Source: Desulfobacterium sp.
GTDB lineage: Bacteria > Desulfobacterota > Desulfobacteria > Desulfobacterales > Desulfobacteraceae
Reading direction: 5' to 3'
Assembly (NCBI GenBank): GCA_030145245.1
Contig: JAQYWC010000082.1
Coordinates: 62,001 to 126,000, forward strand
Length of the DNA stretch: 64,000 bases
Positions 1-8,328 of the stretch are shown piece after piece. The position numbers and the translations under genes are program-made. The stretch's first letter is position 1. Each line of letters begins with the position of its first letter. The notes under the pieces are model-generated. The model was not told the DNA's origin, searched no databases, and saw only the letters and a list, made by a program, of their open reading frames with translations.

Positions 1-2
1 TC

Positions 3-1049
3 GAATACGGTGAGATGAAGCTGGAGATAAACCGCCTCAGCACCACATTGCTTGGCAATGGAAAAGTCATGGCGCCGGCCTTTGACACCATCATCACCCA
101 AAGCCCTGCCATGGAGGCCATCTTCAGGTATGTCGATTCCGTTGCTTCAACAAGCCAGCCCCTGTTCATCACAGGCGAGACTGGCACGGGCAAGGATCTG
201 ATCGCCAATGCTGTCCATAAACTCAGCCAACGGGAGGGAAAGCGGGTCAAGGTCAACACGGCAGGGCTCGACGACACCATGTTTTCAGACACCCTGTTCG
301 GCCATGCAAAGGGGGCATACACCGGGGCCGACACCCCAAGGCCGGGTCTTGTGGAAAAAGCCGCCGGAGGCACCCTCTTCCTGGACGAGATCGGCGACCT
401 GTCTCCCCTGTCCCAGGTAAAGCTCCTCGGCCTGATCCAGGACCGGGAATACCTCAGAATCGGTGATGACAGAACCCGATACTCGGACGCAAGGATCGTT
501 GCGGCAACCAACATCGCCTGTTGCGACCTTAACGACAGCAAAAAATTCAGACGGGATCTCTACTTCCGGCTCATGACCCACCACGTCCACCTCCCCCCGT
601 TGAGGAAGAGACCCGAGGACATCCCCCTTCTCATCGACCATTTTACAGCAAAGGCATCCCAGACGCTTCACAAAGAGCCGCCCGGGGTGGATGGGACAAT
701 CTACACCCTGCTTTCCAGCTACCATTTTCCGGGAAACGTGAGGGAGCTTGAAGCCATGGTCTTTGATGCCGTCTCAACCTGCACGGCCTCAACCCTTGAT
801 GCAGGGGTGTTCCGGAAACACATGGAACCGGCGGTGGTCCAACCGGAGCAGGAAGGGACAGGAACACCTTCCGGGGAAAGCCGGAAAAGCGGAACCGAAT
901 TCTCAACCTTCCCCACCCTGCCTACCCTGAAGGACGCCTGCGAGCTCCTTGTCAAGGAGGCCATGGAACGGTCCCACGGAAACCAGGCCCAGGCCGCCAG
1001 GATGCTCGGCATCTCACGCCAGGCCCTGAACAAGCGCATCAAGGGGTAG
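3..1049 (+). CDS. Sigma-54-dependent transcriptional activator (5' end outside window)
   Basis: An AAA+ enhancer-binding protein that would remodel sigma-54 RNA polymerase. Visible in order: Walker A GETGTGKD, the sigma-54-contacting GAYTGA loop (usual form GAFTGA), Walker B GGTLFLDEIGD, an arginine-finger stretch FRRDLYFRL, the LPPLRKRPEDIP signature, and a C-terminal Fis-type helix-turn-helix ending in NQAQAARMLGISRQALNKRI. The frame is open to the window edge. The first ATG (position 15) directly abuts a GGTGAG with no spacing, so the true start, and probably an N-terminal receiver or other sensor domain, lies upstream. It converges tail to tail with the Sat-CysC gene, 3 bases apart. The family call is secure; target genes cannot be told from here. 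Confidence 0.93.
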   Translation, partial: EYGEMKLEINRLSTTLLGNGKVMAPAFDTIITQSPAMEAIFRYVDSVASTSQPLFITGETGTGKDLIANAVHKLSQREGKRVKVNTAGLDDTMFSDTLFGHAKGAYTGADTPRPGLVEKAAGGTLFLDEIGDLSPLSQVKLLGLIQDREYLRIGDDRTRYSDARIVAATNIACCDLNDSKKFRRDLYFRLMTHHVHLPPLRKRPEDIPLLIDHFTAKASQTLHKEPPGVDGTIYTLLSSYHFPGNVRELEAMVFDAVSTCTASTLDAGVFRKHMEPAVVQPEQEGTGTPSGESRKSGTEFSTFPTLPTLKDACELLVKEAMERSHGNQAQAARMLGISRQALNKRIKG

Positions 1050-1052
1050 GCG

Positions 1053-2774
1053 TTAAACAAACCCCTTCTGGCTGATGTAGAGAAGGATCTCCTGGGCGGC
1101 CTCGTCCGGTGAAAGATCGGTGGTATCGATGCAAAGCTCGGGGGAGACGGGCACCTCGTAGGGATCGTCCACCCCTGTAAAGCCTTTTAAAAGCCCTGCC
1201 CTTGCCTTGGCGTACATTCCTTTGCGATCCCGTTTCTCACACTCGGCAATGGGGGTTGACACATGGACCTCAAAAAAGCCGCCATGTTCCTCAATGATAG
1301 CCCGCACCTCGGTCCGTGTCTGTTCATAGGGAGCAATGGGTGCACAGATGGCGACCCCACGGTTCTTTGTGATCTCAGACGCCACAAATCCCATCCGCCG
1401 GACATTGATATCACGGTGTTCCCGGGAAAAGTTCAGTTCGCTGGAGAGGTTTCTTCTAACGATATCACCATCAAGCAGGGTCACGGGCCGGGTTCCCATC
1501 TCCATGATTCTGGAGTAGAGCACCTTTGCGATGGTGGATTTTCCGGCTCCGGAAAGTCCTGTGAGAAACACGGTAAAACCCTGGTGCGAGGGAGGCGGAT
1601 ATGATTTCCTCAGTTCGGCCACCACCTCTGGAAAGGTCGCCCACTCAGGCACTTTTTTCCCCGCTCGAATCCGGTTCCGAATATCTGTTCCGGTCAGGGA
1701 GAGGGTCTCCCTCTCCCTGGGGACTTTGCTTGCGATCCTGTATTCATCCTCAAAGGGGAGATAAACCATCTCCTCAAAGGAGACCACATCGACCCCCACT
1801 TCGGATGCGGCTTCCCTGGTAACCAGGGTCGCGTCGTCATAGTTGTAAAACGGCTCGCCACTGCTGTTTTTCCCGGGACTTGCGTGGTCGTGCCCGATGA
1901 CAAAATGGGTACAGCCGTAATTCTTGCCGATGATCATGTGTAAAAGCGCATCCCTGGGACCGGCCATCCGGGCTGCAAGGGGAAGCAGGTTCAGAACAAA
2001 GGAGTCCGGGGGATAGTGGGAAGCAACCTGTCGATGGCACCGCATCCGGGTGTAATGGTCAAAATCACCAGGACGGGTCACCCCGGCCACGGGCAAAAGA
2101 AGAAGGTTTGCCCGTGCGTCCCGCATGGCCTGGATGGTCATCTCAAACTGGGGCCTGTGCAGGGGCTGGTGGGTCTGGAATCCCACCACGCGCTTCCACC
2201 CAAGCCGCGCAAAAACGCTCCGTACCTCCTGGGGACTCCTGCGGATCTGCTTGAAATCGGAATGGATGGGAAGGTTCAGCGCTTCTATGCTGCCGCCGAT
2301 GTAGTATCTGCCGGATCTTTCGTAAAGGTAACGCACACCCGGATGCTTCCTGTCCGTGGTGCCATAGATGGCAAGGGCCTCTTTCTCCATCTCCAGGGGC
2401 CAGATATCCTCCACCGTCATCACCCCGAGAAGAAAGCCCTCCTGGTCCCGGAGAACCACAGACTGCCCGGTCTCCAGGGTTGCGGCAAAGGTTTCGGAAA
2501 CATCGAGGCAGATGGGAACAGGCCAGAGCTCTCCCGTTGAAAGGCGCATGCGGTCCAGGACAGCCTCGTAATCGATCTGCTTCATGAACCCTTTAAGCGG
2601 GGTATAGGCTCCGGTCACCAGGAGCTCAAAGTCGCAGATCTGCCGGTCGTTGAGGATCACGTCCGGCATGGTTGAAGTAAGGCTCTTCAACAGAGCCTTT
2701 CGCTCGTCATCAGCCAGAAGATCGACAAGCACGCTCTCGTCACCATGGGGTTGATTAATAGATGAATTCGTCAT
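1053..2774 (-). CDS. Sat-CysC fusion: degenerate ATP sulfurylase domain plus APS kinase
   Basis: A 573-residue protein with an ATP-sulfurylase-like domain (about 1-395) and an APS kinase domain (about 398-573). The kinase domain is intact: P-loop GLSGAGKST near 406, LLDGDIVRR, FSREHRD, and the KGMYAKARAG and FTGVDDPYE motifs. It should phosphorylate adenylyl sulfate to PAPS. In the sulfurylase half the usual active-site motifs are altered: QTRNPxHRAH reads QTHQPLHRPQ (about 200-209), the HP of LLIHP reads LP, HAIIRKN reads HMIIGKN, and GRDHAG reads GHDHAS. The fold is clearly conserved but catalysis by this half is doubtful. ATG at 2774 is chosen over an in-frame TTG two codons upstream; neither has a good ribosome site. 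Confidence 0.88.
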   Translation of the reverse strand: MTNSSINQPHGDESVLVDLLADDERKALLKSLTSTMPDVILNDRQICDFELLVTGAYTPLKGFMKQIDYEAVLDRMRLSTGELWPVPICLDVSETFAATLETGQSVVLRDQEGFLLGVMTVEDIWPLEMEKEALAIYGTTDRKHPGVRYLYERSGRYYIGGSIEALNLPIHSDFKQIRRSPQEVRSVFARLGWKRVVGFQTHQPLHRPQFEMTIQAMRDARANLLLLPVAGVTRPGDFDHYTRMRCHRQVASHYPPDSFVLNLLPLAARMAGPRDALLHMIIGKNYGCTHFVIGHDHASPGKNSSGEPFYNYDDATLVTREAASEVGVDVVSFEEMVYLPFEDEYRIASKVPRERETLSLTGTDIRNRIRAGKKVPEWATFPEVVAELRKSYPPPSHQGFTVFLTGLSGAGKSTIAKVLYSRIMEMGTRPVTLLDGDIVRRNLSSELNFSREHRDINVRRMGFVASEITKNRGVAICAPIAPYEQTRTEVRAIIEEHGGFFEVHVSTPIAECEKRDRKGMYAKARAGLLKGFTGVDDPYEVPVSPELCIDTTDLSPDEAAQEILLYISQKGFV

Positions 2775-2821
2775 GGACAAACACTTAATCGATTACCCAC
2801 CCAGTGTCAACAAGTTTGCGC

Positions 2822-2853
2822 AAGGGTGAGTTCCATGGTTGGAACTCACCCTT
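2822..2853. terminator. Strong perfect hairpin between SLOG gene and Sat-CysC
   Basis: A 14-bp perfect inverted repeat (AAGGGTGAGTTCCA and its complement) around a 4-base loop at 2836-2839. The T-run (2852-2856) follows it only on the plus strand, while both flanking genes are on the minus strand. It could therefore be a transcript-end stem or processing structure for the SLOG gene rather than a canonical terminator. Confidence 0.5.
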
Positions 2854-2886
2854 TTTGCTTCCTGGCTTGACTGCTATTTAAATGGT

Positions 2887-3435
2887 CTACTCAAAGGATC
2901 TGGCAAACAACTCTGCAAGGGCGGTTTTGGCATCTTCTGTCAGGTTACGCGTTCCTGTGCCAGCAAAGGTCTTGTGAGAAATCGTGGGAACAACTTCCTG
3001 CCAGGAGTTGTTGATCCAGGAGTACCAGTTTTTTCTGTCCTGCTCATACACAAACACCGGCCGGTTGAAGAGCCGCGCAAGTTCAACCCCCCAGCCGGTT
3101 CCGCCCTTGACGGTGTCGTCCGGCAGTATCCACCCGATCACAAACACCTGGTAACCATTGTTTACCATATGAAAAATCGACTGAATCACCTTTCGGATTT
3201 TTTCAATTTTTGAAAAATTTCTGCCCAGGCGTTGGGAGACGATATCCATGCTGACATCACCCTTTTTGAGCTCCTCATCACTCAGAACGGTGATGCCCGT
3301 CGTTCGTTCTCCTAAGTGACCTTCAAAGCTGAAGTTTACCTCATTGATTCCAAAATCCTCGGCCAACTTTCCGAACTCGGCCTCAGCACCCCTGTGACCA
3401 CCACTGTACAACGTGACTTGAGATAAATCGCTCAT
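2887..3435 (-). CDS. SLOG/Rossmann-like conserved protein of unknown function
   Basis: 182 residues. The start at 3435 is set by AAGGAG nine bases upstream; an in-frame ATG at 3459 would place that Shine-Dalgarno inside the gene. The N-terminus LYSGGHRGAEAEFGKLAE and the later block GGTGWGVELARLFNRPVFVYEQ resemble SLOG-superfamily nucleotide-binding folds, in which glycine-rich loops bind nucleotide-derived ligands (inference). No signal peptide or membrane segment is seen. It lies upstream of Sat-CysC on the same strand, separated by a strong hairpin, and is divergent from pepN. The biochemical role is unknown. Confidence 0.7.
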   Translation of the reverse strand: MSDLSQVTLYSGGHRGAEAEFGKLAEDFGINEVNFSFEGHLGERTTGITVLSDEELKKGDVSMDIVSQRLGRNFSKIEKIRKVIQSIFHMVNNGYQVFVIGWILPDDTVKGGTGWGVELARLFNRPVFVYEQDRKNWYSWINNSWQEVVPTISHKTFAGTGTRNLTEDAKTALAELFARSFE

Positions 3436-3562
3436 TAAACACCACTCCTTGTTGTCCATTAAACTTAAATTATGATCGGGCTATGGGTCAGATGGTTTTA
3501 ACTATATAAAAAAATCGTCCGTTTATCAACAACGAATACTTGGTGGGAAACAAGTCACGCTA

Positions 3563-3591
3563 TTGACAAAATGCGGTGGTGATATTATTAG
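3563..3591 (+). promoter_or_regulatory. pepN promoter, apparently giving a leaderless mRNA
   Basis: TTGACA (3563-3568), 17-base spacer, TATTAG (3586-3591). The expected transcription start, about 7 bases after the -10 box, falls on or next to the pepN ATG at 3598. No Shine-Dalgarno sequence precedes that ATG. Confidence 0.55.
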
Positions 3592-3597
3592 AACAAA

Positions 3598-6210
3598 ATG
3601 GAAAAGCACACGATAAAATACCTAAAAGACTACAGGCAACCGGAATACTGGATCGACAGGATCGATCTTCAGTTTGACCTTTACGAGGACCACACCCTGG
3701 TCTCCTCGACCATGAAGATAAGGCGCAATCCCGAGACAGCGACCCCAGCCACGCCGCTTATTTTTGACTGCGAAGATCTTGAAATCGTTTCGGTGATAGC
3801 AGAGGATATGATCCTCTGCCCGGGTGAATATGAGCATAAGGACGACCACTTCAAGCTCTTCAGGGTTCCGGAAGCGTTCAAGCTCGAAATAAAGACCCGC
3901 ATAAAACCCCAGGAAAACACGGTTCTGTCGGGATTATACAAATCCGGGGGCACCTTCTGTACCCAGTGCGAGGCTGAGGGGTTCCGTCGAATCACCTGCT
4001 TTCCGGACAGGCCTGACGTGATGACCGAGTTTTCCTGTATTATCACAGCAGACAAAAAAAAATATCCAATCCTTCTCTCCAACGGCAACCCCATCGCCAC
4101 AGGCGACCTTGATGGAGGAAGGCACTATGTTCGCTGGGAGGATCCGTTTAAAAAGCCCTCCTATCTTTTTGCCCTGGTTGCCGGAGACCTTGTCTGCATC
4201 GAGGACACCTTTACAACCTGTTCCAACAGAACCATCGACCTGAGGATCTATGTGGAATCTGAAAACAGGGACAAGTGCGGCCATGCCATGGAATCCCTCA
4301 AGCAGTCCATGACCTGGGACGAAGAGCGGTTCGGAAGGGAATACGATCTTGACCTCTACCAGATCGTTGCGGTCAACGATTTCAACATGGGCGCAATGGA
4401 GAACAAGGGCCTGAACGTCTTTAACTCCAAATATGTCCTTGCCAACCAGGAGACCGCCACAGATACCGATTTCATGAACATCCAGGGCGTGATTGCCCAC
4501 GAGTATTTCCACAACTGGACCGGCAACAGGATCACCCTGAAAAACTGGTTTCAATTGAGCCTCAAGGAGGGATTGACCGTATTCAGGGACCAGGAGTTCT
4601 CCTCTGACATGAACTCCAGGGCAGTGAAGCGCATCGAAGACGTCAAAAAGCTTCGAACGGGCCAGTTCCCTGAGGATTCAGGCCCCATGTCCCATCCCGT
4701 TCGCCCCGAGTCCTACATCGAGATGAACAACTTCTACACCACCACCGTGTATGACAAGGGTTCCGAAGTGATCCGGATGATCTTCCAGATACTTGGAAGG
4801 GACGGTTTCAGAAAAGGCATGGATCTCTATTTTGAACGGTTCGACGGCATGGCCGTTACAACCGAGGATTTTGTCGCCACCATGGAAGAGGCGAGCGGTA
4901 TGGATCTTGGCCAGTTCCGTCTCTGGTACTCCCAGTCAGGAACGCCCAGGATCACCATGGCACGAACGTATGACAATGCTGCCGGGAGCCTCACCCTTCG
5001 CCTTTCCCAGACCCTTGCCCCGGACAAGAACCAGAAGGATAAGCTGCCCATGCACATTCCAATACAGCTGGGCCTGCTGGACAAAGACGGCAATGAAATC
5101 GACCATCCCCAATGCGGCCTTTTCCACCTGAAGTCGGGAACAGAAGAGGTGGTGTTTGATGGGATTCCGGAGGGAAGCACCCCCTCCATATTCAGGGGCT
5201 TTTCAGCACCGGTAAAGATCACCACCGACTTTACGGACACCGACCTTGCCTTTCTCATGGCAAAGGATACGGATCCGTTCAACCGATGGGATGCGGCCCA
5301 GCAGCTCTACATGGGAGAGATCGATCTCTTGCTGAAAAAGCTGCAACAGGGTGAAAAGCCTGTTGTCTCGCCCCATGTGATCGAGGCCTTTAAGCAGGCG
5401 CTTTGCGATTCTGGCAGGGACAGGGCCCTCATGGCAAAAGCGCTCACCCTTCCCAATGAAAATGAGATCGGGGAAAATTATCAAGAGATTGATGTGGATG
5501 GGATTCACAGGGCAAGGAATTTCTTGAAGCAAAGCATTGCCCGGGAGATCCGTGACCAGTCAATGGAAATCATCAAGGAGTGCTCCATTACCAAAGCCTT
5601 TGATCTCTCGTTTGAAGCAATGGCCAAAAGAAGCCTTAAGAACCTGCTGATCTCTTACATGGGAGCACTTAACACCCCTGAAGCTGCAACCTTTGCCCAT
5701 GGGCTTTTTAACACGGCTGCCAACATGACCGATGAGATCGCCTGTCTGACCACCCTCTCCCACATGGATTCCCCCCATAGAACAGAGGCTTTGGACCGAT
5801 TTTACCAGCAATGGAAATCAGATCCCCTGGTCATGGACAAGTGGTTCAGCGTCCAGGCCGCCTCCATGCGTAGCGACACGGTGGAACAGGTGGAACGACT
5901 GGCAGACCACCCGGATTATTCACTGAAGAATCCAAACAGGGTCAGATCCCTCACCGGCGTGTTTGCCTTTCAAAACCCTGCAGGCTTCCACAATTCGGAT
6001 GGCCGGGGATACACCTTTCTTGCGGATCAAATCATTGCCCTGGACAAAACCAACCCCCAGATTTCCGCACGGCTTGTCTCGGGTTTCAACCGCTGGAAAC
6101 GATTTGATCAAAAAAGGCAACTGCTGATGCAGCAAGAGCTGAAACGGATTATCACCGTCCAGGAGCCTTCGAGGGATGTCTACGAGATCGTGTCAAAGGC
6201 CCTGGAGTAG
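3598..6210 (+). CDS. pepN: Aminopeptidase N (M1 family zinc metallopeptidase)
   Basis: 870 residues, the normal length for bacterial PepN. It removes N-terminal amino acids from peptides in the cytoplasm. Visible are the substrate-binding GAMENKGLN motif (about 264-272) and the zinc site HEYFHNW followed by the distal Glu in LKEGLTVFRDQEF. The long helical C-terminal domain typical of the E. coli-type enzyme is present. There is no signal peptide. It stands alone on the plus strand between two minus-strand genes and appears to be translated without a leader. Identification is secure. Confidence 0.96.
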   Translation: MEKHTIKYLKDYRQPEYWIDRIDLQFDLYEDHTLVSSTMKIRRNPETATPATPLIFDCEDLEIVSVIAEDMILCPGEYEHKDDHFKLFRVPEAFKLEIKTRIKPQENTVLSGLYKSGGTFCTQCEAEGFRRITCFPDRPDVMTEFSCIITADKKKYPILLSNGNPIATGDLDGGRHYVRWEDPFKKPSYLFALVAGDLVCIEDTFTTCSNRTIDLRIYVESENRDKCGHAMESLKQSMTWDEERFGREYDLDLYQIVAVNDFNMGAMENKGLNVFNSKYVLANQETATDTDFMNIQGVIAHEYFHNWTGNRITLKNWFQLSLKEGLTVFRDQEFSSDMNSRAVKRIEDVKKLRTGQFPEDSGPMSHPVRPESYIEMNNFYTTTVYDKGSEVIRMIFQILGRDGFRKGMDLYFERFDGMAVTTEDFVATMEEASGMDLGQFRLWYSQSGTPRITMARTYDNAAGSLTLRLSQTLAPDKNQKDKLPMHIPIQLGLLDKDGNEIDHPQCGLFHLKSGTEEVVFDGIPEGSTPSIFRGFSAPVKITTDFTDTDLAFLMAKDTDPFNRWDAAQQLYMGEIDLLLKKLQQGEKPVVSPHVIEAFKQALCDSGRDRALMAKALTLPNENEIGENYQEIDVDGIHRARNFLKQSIAREIRDQSMEIIKECSITKAFDLSFEAMAKRSLKNLLISYMGALNTPEAATFAHGLFNTAANMTDEIACLTTLSHMDSPHRTEALDRFYQQWKSDPLVMDKWFSVQAASMRSDTVEQVERLADHPDYSLKNPNRVRSLTGVFAFQNPAGFHNSDGRGYTFLADQIIALDKTNPQISARLVSGFNRWKRFDQKRQLLMQQELKRIITVQEPSRDVYEIVSKALE

Positions 6211-6222
6211 GTGATACCAGTA

Positions 6223-6432
6223 TCAGGGGATCTTTGAATAGATGGGAGCGCTGCTCCATCGGCTTGTGCGCTCCCATCCGTATCTGTCTTCCCAGCCTTG
6301 TCTTCTGTCACTGCTTTTCCGCATGTCCTTCCCGGGATATCGTGGGCCAAGATTAACAATCCGTCTGTCTACTGGAGATCTTCGATCCTTTGCAGATCGT
6401 TTTCCATACACTTTTTGGGGCCTCTCCATTTC
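6223..6432 (-). CDS. Small basic DRR-repeat protein, conserved-looking, unknown function
   Basis: 69 residues from ATG 6432, with GGAG six bases before it. The sequence carries repeated basic-acidic-basic blocks: KDRRSPVDRR and then SSDRR, ending in GWERTSRWSSAPIYSKIP. From general knowledge, DRR repeats followed by a W-x(3-5)-W-S-S tail recur in small deltaproteobacterial proteins; I know of no assigned function. A longer in-frame start at 6558 would overlap the dodecin gene and is less likely. It ends 12 bases from the end of pepN (convergent). Confidence 0.6.
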   Translation of the reverse strand, partial: EMERPQKVYGKRSAKDRRSPVDRRIVNLGPRYPGKDMRKSSDRRQGWEDRYGWERTSRWSSAPIYSKIP

Positions 6433-6450
6433 ATGCTCCGATAAGGTTTT

Positions 6451-6475
6451 GGCAGGGCTCTTACCGGGCCCTGCC
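6451..6475. repeat. GC-rich hairpin between dodecin and the DRR protein
   Basis: GGCAGGG and CCCTGCC arms (7 bp, perfect) around an 11-base loop in the 58-base gap between two minus-strand genes. No T-run follows on the minus strand. It may attenuate or protect the dodecin transcript end. Confidence 0.35.
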
Positions 6476-6490
6476 AGATTGATGTGACGG

Positions 6491-6703
6491 CTAATCTGCC
6501 TGGTACTTGAACGACAACCGGATATTGGTTCTAAATTGTGTGACCTTCCCGTCTTCAATCTTTAAATCGAGTTTATTGACCTCTGCAATTCTAAGGTCTT
6601 TGAGCGAATTGCCCGCGGTTTCAACAGCACTCTTTGCAGCATCTTCCCAGGATGTTGCGCTGCAGCCAACCAGATCGACTATTTTGTAAACACTATCCCC
6701 CAT
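6491..6703 (-). CDS. Dodecin-family flavin-binding protein
   Basis: 70 residues starting MGDSVYKIVDLVG, the normal dodecin size. Start 6703 is fixed by AAGGAGGG just upstream; the longer frame to 6736 would bury that site. Dodecins form hollow dodecamers that bind and buffer FMN, FAD or riboflavin. Family features visible are the SATSWEDAAKSAVETA segment containing the tryptophan that stacks on flavin, and the closing strand FRTNIRLSFKY. It has its own consensus promoter about 200 bases upstream and is followed on the same strand by the DRR-rich small protein. Confidence 0.9.
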   Translation of the reverse strand: MGDSVYKIVDLVGCSATSWEDAAKSAVETAGNSLKDLRIAEVNKLDLKIEDGKVTQFRTNIRLSFKYQAD

Positions 6704-6851
6704 TTCTCCCTCCTTTAATGTTTCTGTTAAAGACATTGGACGACCACTTATATAAGACCATCTTACATGTATTGAAACAGAGGCAACAAACAGGCAGATC
6801 AGGAATCGGAACGATCTATTTTTTAATCAGGCTGAGGTTCAGAAAAGTTGT

Positions 6852-6869
6852 TATGACGATAATGTCATA
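6852..6869. promoter_or_regulatory. 18-bp palindrome in the dodecin leader
   Basis: TATGAC and GTCATA arms separated by 6 bases, about 25-40 bases downstream of the predicted dodecin transcription start. This is a plausible repressor operator; the cognate regulator is unknown. Confidence 0.4.
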
Positions 6870-6901
6870 TTTATTAAATCTGCTGGACAGTAACTCCATA
6901 T

Positions 6902-6929
6902 ATTATATATAAATATTGCGCTGTGTCAA
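6902..6929 (-). promoter_or_regulatory. Consensus sigma-70 promoter for dodecin
   Basis: On the minus strand: TTGACA, 16-base spacer, TATAAT. Both hexamers match consensus perfectly. It predicts a start near 6895 and an untranslated leader of about 190 bases before the dodecin ATG, a long leader for so small a gene. I see no FMN riboswitch core in it. Confidence 0.75.
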
Positions 6930-6993
6930 AATGTTTTTCAACTATTTAAGGCGATACGAAAACAGGATCACACAAGGCCATTGGGCCCCGGCA

Positions 6994-7012
6994 GCAAAGG
7001 AAAATCGCTGTT
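6994..7012. repeat. 19-base dispersed repeat, copy 1
   Basis: GCAAAGGAAAATCGCTGTT matches 52217-52235 with one mismatch. Both copies lie just downstream of the 3' end of a minus-strand gene (GMC oxidoreductase here, glgB there). Confidence 0.35.
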
Positions 7013-7017
7013 ATCTG

Positions 7018-8328
7018 CTATTGTTTTAACAGATGTTCCACAAGGCGTTTACCAAACGCGATGATGGTGATCACGGTGGGCCTGTCCAGTGCCTCCGGGA
7101 ACACGCTGGCATCGCAGACATAGAGATTTTTTATCCGGGTTTCAAGGTTATCATCAACCACATGGCCGATCCTGCAGGTCCCGCTGGGATGGGCCCCGCG
7201 AATCTCACCCGGGACGATGGAATCCGGATCACACCCGGCCTCCACAAGGACCTCCCGGGCGATGGCCTCGCCCTTTCGTAATTTTTCAAGATCCCCGGGG
7301 GTCAGCTCTTTGGAGACAACACCATCCTTATCCACATAACCGCCCAGTTCATCCTTGACCTTCACAAGGATTCCGATCATCCTTCGATAGTTCAGGATCT
7401 TAAACAGATGGGAGAACCCGGCCTTGGCAAGGCTGATCAGGGTCATGACCCAGGGATCGATCAAGGTCCCGACCCGTATCCCGTCGCGGTCGTACCACTT
7501 CCAGGAGACCACGCTCACCAGGGGGTCCTGGAACGATCCCTTATCAGGATGGATGCCGTAAACAAGTATCGTCGGGTCCACCACGCACCCTTGACCGGCC
7601 CGGTCTATTCCCGCCCGTTTTAACAAAACCGGGCTTGGAATCCCGCCGGCGGCAAGCACGATATCGTTACCGTAAAAGGTGGTCAACCGGTTCTTCTTAC
7701 CGTTGGATCTCACCTTTACCCCCACGGCCCGGTTGTTGTTTACAACAATTTCCACACACTCCGCCCTTGTCATCAGGGTTGCACCGGCATCCACGGCCTG
7801 GTCGATATAGTCCCGTGCCGTCCACCGCTCCCCAAGGTTCAACCCCAGGGAGGTTCTTGCACCGCTGGATTTTCCGTTTATAAACTTGCCGGGATCTAGG
7901 AACTTGGGCATGGGCTCCCACTCCTGGCCCAGCCTGTTTCCAGCCGCCATCACCATGGCGGACGCCTCCCCCAGGAGATGGTCGGGAAGGGGTTCCACCT
8001 TGAGTTCCCGGATCGTCTCTTCTGCATAGGGCATAAGATCAATGTTGTAGTCGGTCTTCAGCCAGGGCGGCGGCATGGCGGCCGACCCGGAATAGACCAT
8101 TGTCGCACCCCCGGCCGTGGTGGCCTTGAGCATGGACAACCCCTCTTTGCTCTTATAGAAGCCAAACCGGTCAAACAGTTTAAGCGCATTGAGATAGGTG
8201 CCTGTGCAGGGTCTGTTATTTCCCTTTTCCAAAAGCAGAACGCTTTTCCCCTTTTGGACCATCCCCCTGGCCACGGTTGCTCCACCGGGTCCTGAACCGA
8301 CCACGATTGCATCATAGACCTTTTCCAT
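7018..8328 (-). CDS. GMC-family FAD oxidoreductase without the Cys cluster
   Basis: 436 residues from the ATG at 8328, which has GAGGG upstream. An N-terminal FAD-binding Rossmann motif VVGSGPGGATVARGM is followed by the ERWTARDYI segment, the IVLAAGGIPSP motif, and the C-terminal catalytic block GAHPSGTCRIGHVVD. The family oxidises or reduces alcohol or keto groups using FAD; the substrate is unknown. It overlaps the preceding paralogue by 17 bases, so the two are translationally coupled. Where that paralogue has a four-Cys cluster, this one reads FLDPGKFINGKSSGA with no Cys. The pair may form a heteromer with different roles. Confidence 0.85.
   Translation of the reverse strand: MEKVYDAIVVGSGPGGATVARGMVQKGKSVLLLEKGNNRPCTGTYLNALKLFDRFGFYKSKEGLSMLKATTAGGATMVYSGSAAMPPPWLKTDYNIDLMPYAEETIRELKVEPLPDHLLGEASAMVMAAGNRLGQEWEPMPKFLDPGKFINGKSSGARTSLGLNLGERWTARDYIDQAVDAGATLMTRAECVEIVVNNNRAVGVKVRSNGKKNRLTTFYGNDIVLAAGGIPSPVLLKRAGIDRAGQGCVVDPTILVYGIHPDKGSFQDPLVSVVSWKWYDRDGIRVGTLIDPWVMTLISLAKAGFSHLFKILNYRRMIGILVKVKDELGGYVDKDGVVSKELTPGDLEKLRKGEAIAREVLVEAGCDPDSIVPGEIRGAHPSGTCRIGHVVDDNLETRIKNLYVCDASVFPEALDRPTVITIIAFGKRLVEHLLKQ

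Noticed and set aside
6223-6275. Inverted repeat GATGGGAGCG/CGCTCCCATC as pepN terminator
   Set aside because: It falls within the likely coding sequence of the DRR protein, where WER and SAP codons explain it, and no T-run follows.
6704-6894. FMN riboswitch in the long dodecin leader
   Set aside because: No match to the conserved RFN core; only one 18-bp palindrome is visible.
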